Source: an uncultured Lachnospiraceae bacterium
Lineage (GTDB): Bacteria; Bacillota_A; Clostridia; Lachnospirales; Lachnospiraceae
Length of the DNA: 11,733 bases
Assembly (NCBI GenBank): GCA_910585655.1
Contig: CAJUFW010000107.1
Span: forward strand, 1-11,733
Direction of reading: 5' to 3'
A model generated the notes under the pieces. It did no database searches. It was not told the DNA's origin and saw nothing but the letters and a program-made list of their open reading frames with translations. The translations under genes were made by a program, and so were the position numbers. This document shows positions 6,784-11,733 of the stretch, in pieces. Within the stretch, counting starts at the first letter, position 1; every line of letters starts with the position of its first letter.

Positions 6784-6844
6784 GACGTAGCTGCGGCTTA
6801 GCGGACGTAGGGATATCTGCCGCAGGAGCGGATTGGTGCGGCAG
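6784..6844 (+). promoter_or_regulatory. Leader with mutually exclusive stems before the EF-hand gene
   Basis: CTGCCGCA (6817-6824) pairs perfectly with TGCGGCAG (6837-6844) around a 12-base loop, ending about 5 bases before the GGGGG ribosome binding site. The same left arm, as GCCGCAG (6819-6825), is also perfectly complementary to CTGCGGC (6791-6797) upstream. The two pairings exclude each other. A direct repeat GACGTAG occurs at 6784-6790 and 6804-6810. This could be a translational switch, but no ligand or known riboswitch class is evident. Confidence 0.5.
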
Positions 6845-6860
6845 GAATGGGGGAAATAGG

Positions 6861-8084
6861 ATGGTAATTCAGTCAAGTAATGTAGCGATGGGATCTTCTA
6901 GGAGCTGGCGGGCAACGACTACGGCTTCGGTATCGGTATCTAGTTGGGGAATGGTACAAAATTCGGTAGGCGCCGGGAAGATAAGCCCCCTGCCTTCTGC
7001 GACAGACAGCGGGCAGGATGTAAAGACGCCAGAGGACAGCCAGAAAAAGCGACAGGAGCTGATGGAGGGCTTACAGGCAGGAAATCCGTTTTTTAGTCGT
7101 ATACAAGAAGGCGATTCTTATGCCGATCAGCTAAGCGATGCTGGGAAAGTAGAGTTTTATTCCTTTCGGAATATGTTAGAGCTTCTTTTTGGCGTAGATG
7201 GACGAAGCCATAAAATGACGCCGATTGAGCTGTTTCGCCGCCTGATGGGACAGCAGCGGGAGCGGATTTCCAGGATGTTGGCAGCTACAGAGAGCGGAGT
7301 TTCCGGTGTGCAGGCGTGGAGCGGGAATCAGACGTCCGGTGGGACGATAGTATCGGGCGGAGCCGCGCCTTCCGGTGGGATGGTCTCTGCCGGAATCGGA
7401 AGACTGTATACAGAAGTGGAAGTACGGGAAAACTTCCGGTATGAGGAAGAGGAGAATACCACGTTTTATTCCTCAGGTACGGTACAGACGGCGGACGGTA
7501 AAAAAATTCGCTTTGATGTAAATGCCTGGATGTCAAGAAGCTTTGTAGAGGAAACGTCGTTTCAGTTTAATTACCAGAGGGCAAATTATGTCGATCCGCT
7601 CGTGATTAGCTTAGACAGCGACAATGTACGGATCAGCAGCCAGGAGTTTTATTTTGACTTAGACTGTGACGGGGAATTAGATAATGTGTCTTTGCTTGCC
7701 GGAAACAGCGCATTTTTAGCTCTGGATCGGAATGGAGACGGGAAAATCAACGACGGAAGCGAATTGTTCGGGACGAAAAGCGGCGATGGGTTTGCGGATT
7801 TAGCGGTGTTTGATCTGGACGGGAACGGCTGGATCGACGAAAACGACGAAATTTTTAACCGGCTTCGGATCTGGAAAAAGGACGAGAACGGAAACGATCA
7901 GTTAATCGGGCTGGGAGTAGCCGGGATTGGGGCTATTTACCTGGGCAGCAGCCAGACGTTGTTTCACCTTGACCCGGACGGAGACGGCGAAACAGACGCC
8001 CGGATTACCCGCTCCGGCTTTTACTTAAAAGAGGACGGAGGGGCTGGTCTGGTTCAAAATTTGGATATGGTAAAAAAGAATTAA
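6861..8084 (+). CDS. Uncharacterised EF-hand-like Ca2+-binding protein, sigma-D controlled
   Basis: This 407-residue protein belongs to a widespread but unnamed family. The first 60 residues are Ser/Thr/Gly-rich and disordered, without a signal peptide. Residues 60-145 are helical and charged; 150-180 form a Gly/Ser-rich linker. From about 185 it is beta-rich, with YVDPLVISLDSDNV at 243-256, a conserved entry into the Ca2+ region. That region has D-x-D-x-D-G at 266-271, an EF-type loop DRNGDGKINDGSE at 289-301, a second DLDGNGWIDENDE at 318-330 and DPDGDGETD at 371-379. The spacing of Asp, Asn and Gly predicts at least two calcium sites. The ATG at 6861 has GGGGG 7 bases upstream. With a sigma-D promoter and rod genes downstream, a link to flagella or a surface role is likely but inferred; lack of a signal peptide would fit export through the flagellar apparatus or a cytoplasmic calcium sensor. 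Confidence 0.85.
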   Translation: MVIQSSNVAMGSSRSWRATTTASVSVSSWGMVQNSVGAGKISPLPSATDSGQDVKTPEDSQKKRQELMEGLQAGNPFFSRIQEGDSYADQLSDAGKVEFYSFRNMLELLFGVDGRSHKMTPIELFRRLMGQQRERISRMLAATESGVSGVQAWSGNQTSGGTIVSGGAAPSGGMVSAGIGRLYTEVEVRENFRYEEEENTTFYSSGTVQTADGKKIRFDVNAWMSRSFVEETSFQFNYQRANYVDPLVISLDSDNVRISSQEFYFDLDCDGELDNVSLLAGNSAFLALDRNGDGKINDGSELFGTKSGDGFADLAVFDLDGNGWIDENDEIFNRLRIWKKDENGNDQLIGLGVAGIGAIYLGSSQTLFHLDPDGDGETDARITRSGFYLKEDGGAGLVQNLDMVKKN

Positions 8085-8104
8085 GAATTGTCTGCAAAAA
8101 ATCC

Positions 8105-8133
8105 TTTGAATTTTCCGCCGTTTAGTATATAAT
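8105..8133 (+). promoter_or_regulatory. Sigma-A promoter of the mbl-rod operon
   Basis: A perfect TATAAT (8128-8133) is preceded by TTTGAA (8105-8110, 17-base spacer) or TTGAAT (8106-8111, 16-base spacer). Transcription would begin near 8140, 21 bases after the end of the EF-hand gene plus the promoter, so mbl and the rod genes can be expressed separately from the sigma-D gene. The leader is about 155 bases long. Confidence 0.75.
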
Positions 8134-8164
8134 GGATACGTGGTATGTCAAATGAGGGATTTAT

Positions 8165-8195
8165 ACGCTGCTGTCCTCTGAATGGAAAGCGGCGT
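8165..8195 (+). other. Hairpin in the mbl mRNA leader
   Basis: ACGCTGCT (8165-8172) pairs with AGCGGCGT (8188-8195) with one G-U pair, then after a single mismatch TCC (8174-8176) pairs with GGA (8184-8186) around a 7-base loop. No T run follows, so it is not a terminator. It may stabilise the 5' end of the transcript; no known riboswitch fold is recognised. Confidence 0.45.
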
Positions 8196-8293
8196 TTCAA
8201 AGCATCTCAGCTTGCGGAAAGGGACGTTTTCAGAGTGGCCGTTCGCAGGGATAGATAAACGTATTGAGTGGAAAAGAAGAAAGGAGTAGCAGG

Positions 8294-9283
8294 ATGTTAG
8301 GAAGTGATATTGGTATTGATTTGGGGACGGCGAGCGTTCTGGTGTATATGAAAGGAAAGGGCGTCGTATTAAAGGAGCCGTCCGTAGTGGCTTTTGACCG
8401 TGATTCCGGCAAGATTAAGGCGATCGGGGAGGAAGCCCGGCTGATGTTAGGAAGGACGCCGGGCAATATCGTAGCAGTGCGTCCGCTGCGCCAGGGCGTG
8501 ATTTCCGATTATACGGTGACAGAAAAAATGATGAAATATTTTATCCAGAAGGCAGGCGGCAGGCAGCGCTTCCGTAAGCCTCGGATCAGTGTCTGCGTAC
8601 CGAGCGGTGTGACCGAAGTAGAAAAAAAGGCTGTAGAGGACGCGACTTATCAGGCGGGAGCCAGAGAGGTAGCGATCATCGAAGAGCCGATTGCAGCGGC
8701 AATCGGGGCGGGGATCGATATTTCCAGACCATGCGGCAATATGATCGTCGATATCGGAGGCGGTACGACAGATATCGCAGTGATTTCCCTTGGCGGTACG
8801 GTAGTCAGTACGTCGATTAAAATTGCCGGAGACGATTTTGACGAAGCGATTGTTCGTTATATGAGAAAGAAACATAATCTGCTGATCGGTGAAAGAACCG
8901 CAGAGGAGATCAAGATCAAGATTGGATCCGCCTACAAGCGACCGGAAGTAGAGACCTTTGACGTAAGAGGGCGAAACCTGGTGACAGGTCTGCCAAAGAC
9001 GATTACCGTCAGCTCCGAGGAGACCGAGGAGGCGTTAAAGGAAGCTACTTCTCAGGTGGTAGAGGCAGTTCACAGCGTATTGGAGAAAACGCCGCCGGAA
9101 TTGGCTGCCGATATCGCAGACCGCGGTATCGTGCTGACCGGAGGGGGAAGTCTGCTCTATGGATTAGAGGAGCTGATTGAAGAGAAGACCGGAATCAATA
9201 CGATGACCGCTGAAGATCCGATGACCGCCGTAGCGATTGGGACAGGGAAGTTTGTAGAATTTTTAAGCGGAAAAAGAGATTAG
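8294..9283 (+). CDS. mbl: Actin-like cell-shape protein, MreB family (Mbl type)
   Basis: This 329-residue bacterial actin polymerises under the membrane and guides side-wall peptidoglycan synthesis. The start is ATG at 8294 with AAGGAG 7 bases upstream; an in-frame TTG at 8264 has no ribosome binding site. The nucleotide-binding motifs are intact: phosphate-1 DIGIDLGTAS (residues 5-14), phosphate-2 IVDIGGGTTD (151-160), and the adenosine motif IVLTGGGSLLYGLE (279-292), with EEPIAAAIGAG (130-140) between. Length and sequence fit the family well. MreB, Mbl and MreBH are hard to tell apart by sequence alone; the Mbl name rests on the downstream order, which equals mbl-flhO-flhP of Bacillus subtilis. 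The spoIIID gene that often lies upstream is absent here and the EF-hand gene takes that place. Confidence 0.93.
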   Translation: MLGSDIGIDLGTASVLVYMKGKGVVLKEPSVVAFDRDSGKIKAIGEEARLMLGRTPGNIVAVRPLRQGVISDYTVTEKMMKYFIQKAGGRQRFRKPRISVCVPSGVTEVEKKAVEDATYQAGAREVAIIEEPIAAAIGAGIDISRPCGNMIVDIGGGTTDIAVISLGGTVVSTSIKIAGDDFDEAIVRYMRKKHNLLIGERTAEEIKIKIGSAYKRPEVETFDVRGRNLVTGLPKTITVSSEETEEALKEATSQVVEAVHSVLEKTPPELAADIADRGIVLTGGGSLLYGLEELIEEKTGINTMTAEDPMTAVAIGTGKFVEFLSGKRD

Positions 9284-9307
9284 CAAGAGAAAAGGGGCAG
9301 ATAATTC

Positions 9308-10084
9308 ATGGTAAGGACGTTATATACGGCATATACCGGCATGAAAAATGAGCAGTATCGACTGGACATTATATCCAATAACCTGGCAAATGTATCGACG
9401 GCAGGCTATAAGGAAGAAAGCGTGGCAAACCAGTCGTTTGACGATGTAATGGCGATTAAAATCCGCGACGTATCGGAAGCCTGGGCAGATCGCCCTATCG
9501 GGCAGATGAGCCTGGGAGTAAAGATAGGAGAAGTCTATACCGATTATAAGCAGGGCTCCGTAAGGGAGACCGGCAATACCTTTCATCTGGCGCTGGAGGG
9601 CAAAGGCTTTTTTGCGCTCCGCGTGGTAAACCAGAACGGGGAGGAGTCTATTAAGTATACACGAGACGGAAATTTCAAGATGACGAACGAGGGACTGATC
9701 GTAGATGCCTATGGAAACAACCTCCAGAGCGAATCCGGGAACTTACAGATTCCGACCGAGGCGACCGAGGTCAGCATCAGCCCGGACGGGACAGTGAGAG
9801 CAGACGGCGTAGTAATAGACAACATTGTGGTTCGGGATTTTGAGGACTACGACTACCTGAATAAGTACGGCGACAATATGTATGAGACGATCGAAGGAGC
9901 AGAGGAGCGCGAGACGTCCGCGTTGATTATGCAGGGCTTTATCGAGCAGTCCAACGTCAATTCAGTACGAGAGATGGTAGAGATGATCAATATTACCAGA
10001 GCTTATGAGGCGAACCAGAAGGTTATCCAGACTACCGACAGTATGCTAGAGCAAGTGACTACTTCGGTTGGACGGGTAGGATAA
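9308..10084 (+). CDS. flhO: Flagellar basal-body rod protein, FlhO/FlgF type
   Basis: This 258-residue protein should be one of the two hook-basal body rod proteins that form the distal rod, exported by the flagellar type III apparatus without a cleaved signal. The N-terminus has the rod family signature: MVRTLYTAYTGMKNEQ (residues 1-16) and DIISNNLANVSTAGYK (20-35). The middle has ALEGKGFFALR (95-105) and the IKYTRDGNFKM motif (115-125). The C-terminus has the shared rod-hook helix GFIEQSNVNSVREMVEMIN and ITRAYEANQKVIQTTDSML (about 212-250). The order after mbl matches flhO of Bacillus. The gene starts 24 bases after mbl; the only ribosome binding site (AAAAGGGG) lies about 11 bases before the ATG, slightly far. 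Naming it FlgF instead would be equally acceptable. Confidence 0.92.
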   Translation: MVRTLYTAYTGMKNEQYRLDIISNNLANVSTAGYKEESVANQSFDDVMAIKIRDVSEAWADRPIGQMSLGVKIGEVYTDYKQGSVRETGNTFHLALEGKGFFALRVVNQNGEESIKYTRDGNFKMTNEGLIVDAYGNNLQSESGNLQIPTEATEVSISPDGTVRADGVVIDNIVVRDFEDYDYLNKYGDNMYETIEGAEERETSALIMQGFIEQSNVNSVREMVEMINITRAYEANQKVIQTTDSMLEQVTTSVGRVG

Positions 10085-10089
10085 TAGAG

Positions 10090-10148
10090 GCTGCAAAAGG
10101 CAGCAGAGAAACAAAATAAATAATAAGCCATGCAACGGGTTTGTTGCA
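10090..10148 (+). other. Two small hairpins between the rod genes
   Basis: GCTGC/GCAGC (10090-10094 with 10100-10104) and the perfect TGCAAC/GTTGCA (10131-10136 with 10143-10148) lie in the gap of 87 bases between the two rod genes. Neither has a T run, so they are not terminators. The second ends 8 bases before the AGGAGG of the next gene and could affect transcript processing or relative expression. Confidence 0.4.
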
Positions 10149-10171
10149 GAAAAATCAGGAGGCATAATACG

Positions 10172-11056
10172 ATGATGAGATCGTTATGGACGGCATCTTC
10201 CGGTATGCTGTCACAACAGACTAATCTGGATACGATTGCGCACAATCTGTCCAATATCAATACCGTTGGTTATAAAAAGGAAACGGCAGAATTTAAGTCT
10301 CTGCTTTACCAGACCATCAAGGAGGCTTCTACAGACAGTGAGGGGAATCCGAAGGCAACTGCGATTCAGGTAGGTTCCGGCGTGCGGAATTCGGCAATTA
10401 CTTCTGTTTTTGTTCAGGGACCACTGACTGCTTCGGACGGACCGTTTGATTTGGGTATCCAGGGCAACGGCTTTTTTATGGTACGAGATACGGCAGGAGA
10501 GACTGCATATACAAGAAGCGGCTCCTTTCAGGCTGCGATGACCACAGAGGGAAACGTCATTTTGGCAACCTCAGACGGGAATCCGGTGCTGAACAGTCAG
10601 GGCGGAGAGATTATTTTATGGCAGCGTCAGGGGACGGACGGCGGCGCGGGCAATACCGGCGACGCCCAGACAAATTCGACCCAGAACTGGAGTGTGGACG
10701 ATATCATCGTTGACGAGTCCGGTCAGGTACTGCGAGAAGTACGGGGTGAAACGACGGTTTCGTATGATTTATTAGGAAGAATCGGTGTGGCACAGTTTAA
10801 CAATCCATCCGGACTGATCAAGGCGGGCGGCAGTTTGTTGTATGAGTCGGATGCTTCAGGAGCCGCGAGGATAGAAGGTCAGGATACCGGATTAAAGAAC
10901 AGTGTCGTAAAACAAGGCTATCTGGAAGCCTCCAACGTACAGGCGGTAGACGAAATGGTCAATATGATCGTGGCGCAGAGAGCCTACGAACTGAATTCCA
11001 AGATTATTACGGCTTCCGATGAAATGCTGCAGCAAGCAAATAATCTAAGACGTTAA
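10172..11056 (+). CDS. flgG: Flagellar distal-rod protein, FlhP/FlgG type
   Basis: This 294-residue protein is the FlgG-type distal rod subunit that links the rod to the hook. The start MMRSLWTASSGM at 10172 has AGGAGG (10157-10162) 9 bases upstream; a longer in-frame ATG at 10130 lies within a hairpin and lacks a site. The FlgG signatures are MRSLWTASSGMLSQQTNLD (residues 2-20), HNLSNINTVGYKKE (24-37), VGSGVRNSAI (67-76), the GIQGNGFFMVR block (95-105), and the C-terminal QGYLEASNVQAVDEMVNMI with QRAYELNSKIITASDEML (about 248-286). It is some 30 residues longer than the usual 260, and much of this falls in a Gly/Asn/Thr-rich stretch near 154-172 (DGGAGNTGDAQTNSTQ). In Bacillus the matching gene is called flhP. 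Confidence 0.94.
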   Translation: MMRSLWTASSGMLSQQTNLDTIAHNLSNINTVGYKKETAEFKSLLYQTIKEASTDSEGNPKATAIQVGSGVRNSAITSVFVQGPLTASDGPFDLGIQGNGFFMVRDTAGETAYTRSGSFQAAMTTEGNVILATSDGNPVLNSQGGEIILWQRQGTDGGAGNTGDAQTNSTQNWSVDDIIVDESGQVLREVRGETTVSYDLLGRIGVAQFNNPSGLIKAGGSLLYESDASGAARIEGQDTGLKNSVVKQGYLEASNVQAVDEMVNMIVAQRAYELNSKIITASDEMLQQANNLRR

Positions 11057-11072
11057 AGGAAGGAGAATTTAA

Positions 11073-11456
11073 ATGAGCGGTATTGGAGGAATCGGAACCA
11101 GTTATTACAACAATTTAATGGAGACATTAGGTTCCGCATCTGGTTCGGCAGATAAGTTAAAGGATACCCTGGATAGGATATCGGCAGGTTCAGAGGGTTC
11201 TGGCGTAAAAAAGGACGAAGCGTCGGAGACAGAGGACAAAGAGTTAATGGAAGCCTGCAAATCCTTTGAAAGCTATTTTATTGAGCAGGTATTTAAAGGA
11301 ATGGAAAAAACGGTGATGAAAGACGAGGATGAGGAGGAAAACGATTATCTGGTGAATTTTAAAGATATCCTCTATCAGGATTACGCGTCAGGCGCCGTAG
11401 AAAAAGGTGAATTCGGAATTGCACAAATGCTTTATGATTCGATGAAGCGGGTATAA
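11073..11456 (+). CDS. flgJ: Flagellar rod-binding protein, FlgJ N-domain type
   Basis: This 127-residue protein has only the rod-binding domain of FlgJ. About 60 residues of Ser/Gly/Lys/Glu-rich, probably disordered N-terminus are followed by the domain: ELMEACKSFESYFIEQVFKGM (about residues 57-77) and FKDILYQDYASGAVEKGE with FGIAQMLYDSMKR (about 95-126). In proteobacteria FlgJ also carries a C-terminal muramidase domain that opens the peptidoglycan; here that is missing, which is usual for Firmicutes and leaves the wall-cutting enzyme to be supplied from elsewhere. The start has AGGAG 7 bases upstream and lies 16 bases after the FlgG-type gene, consistent with one operon. It should act as the cap or chaperone for rod assembly. 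Confidence 0.9.
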   Translation: MSGIGGIGTSYYNNLMETLGSASGSADKLKDTLDRISAGSEGSGVKKDEASETEDKELMEACKSFESYFIEQVFKGMEKTVMKDEDEEENDYLVNFKDILYQDYASGAVEKGEFGIAQMLYDSMKRV

Positions 11457-11479
11457 GGAAACTCTCTAGGAGGAGCTGC

Positions 11480-11733
11480 ATGTCAGAGCAGATAACAGGA
11501 TACATAGAGAAAATTGTATACCGGAATACTGACAATGCCTACACAGTGTTATCGTTATCGACCAATGAAGAGGAGATAGCCTGTGTGGGTTATTTTTCGT
11601 CTGTCAGTGAAGGGGAGTATTTAGAAGCGGAAGGCGTCCGGACGGCGCATCCGGTTTATGGAGAACAGTTTCAGGTGAAACGTTATGAAATCCGGGAGCC
11701 GGAAGATGCGGTAGCGATGGAACGCTATTTAGG
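11480..11733 (+). CDS. recD2: RecD2-like ATP-dependent DNA helicase, N-terminal part (cut by window edge)
   Basis: Only the first 84 codons lie in the window, so the gene is cut on the right. The start has AGGAGGAG 4-5 bases before the ATG and lies 23 bases after the rod-binding gene. The segment begins MSEQITGYIEKIVYRNTDN and includes AYTVLSLS, IACVGYFSSVSEGEYLEAEG, HPVYGEQFQVKRYEIREP and AVAMERYLG. This matches the N-terminal OB-like region of RecD2-type superfamily 1 helicases, which have about 730-750 residues with the Walker motifs far beyond this edge. RecD2 works in DNA repair and replication, not in motility; here it appears co-transcribed with rod genes. The family call rests on pattern recognition of this N-terminal region. 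Confidence 0.85.
   Translation, partial: MSEQITGYIEKIVYRNTDNAYTVLSLSTNEEEIACVGYFSSVSEGEYLEAEGVRTAHPVYGEQFQVKRYEIREPEDAVAMERYL

Noticed and set aside
6602..6860. A small gene in the gap before the EF-hand gene
   Set aside because: No reading frame with a start and ribosome binding site; the gap is explained by promoters and leader structure.
8447..8875. Reverse-strand reading frame within mbl and others like it within feoB, the chemoreceptor and rod genes
   Set aside because: They are shadows of conserved genes, with no ribosome binding site or family resemblance.
10130..10171. Longer N-terminus for the FlgG-type protein
   Set aside because: It starts within a hairpin, lacks a ribosome binding site and adds residues not found in the family; MMRSLW at 10172 matches FlgG.
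1..11733. CRISPR array, tRNA, rRNA, insertion sequence or prophage
   Set aside because: No regular repeat-spacer pattern, cloverleaf, transposase or phage structural gene was seen; the lone recombinase is not enough to call an element.

Overview
The window looks like chromosomal DNA of a motile, Gram-positive anaerobe of the class Clostridia, most likely a Lachnospiraceae-like gut bacterium. The support is AGGAGG-type ribosome binding sites, sigma-A style promoters, a sigma-D (sigma-28) promoter, a FeoB-associated Cys-rich protein, DegV, and the Mbl-FlhO-FlhP gene order known from Bacillus and many Clostridia. The family assignments are solid; the taxon is inference.

Layout. Bases 1-24 are not genomic: they match the Illumina TruSeq read-2 adapter, so the left edge is a sequencing or assembly end. 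From 25 to 2361 on the + strand runs the tail of an iron-uptake operon: a feoB missing its GTPase end, a 52-residue FeoB-associated Cys-rich membrane protein, and a lipoprotein that overlaps it by four bases (ATGA). A strong hairpin at 2382-2426 separates these from a converging methyl-accepting chemotaxis protein (2444-4153, -). Next is a compact tyrosine recombinase made of little more than the catalytic domain (4329-4907, -), divergent from a DegV-family lipid-binding protein (5073-5957, +). DegV converges on a small unknown four-helix membrane protein (5978-6529, -), with a perfect dyad lying over the degV stop codon.

The right half is a flagellar and cell-shape block, all on +. A good sigma-D promoter (6654-6679) and a 175-base leader with two mutually exclusive stems precede an unnamed 407-residue secreted-looking protein with Ca2+-binding EF-hand-like loops (6861-8084). 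A sigma-A promoter at 8105-8133 then drives mbl, a FlhO/FlgF-type rod protein, a FlgG-type rod protein and a short FlgJ-type rod-binding protein. The start of a RecD2-type helicase gene runs off the right edge.

How the genes fit together. The chemoreceptor, the three rod genes and the sigma-D-driven EF-hand protein point to flagellar motility. Mbl directs side-wall synthesis, and the rod must cross that same wall. The most rewarding items are the EF-hand protein under apparent flagellar control, its switch-like leader, and the stand-alone recombinase. No CRISPR array, tRNA, rRNA, insertion sequence or clearly new multi-gene defence system was seen.
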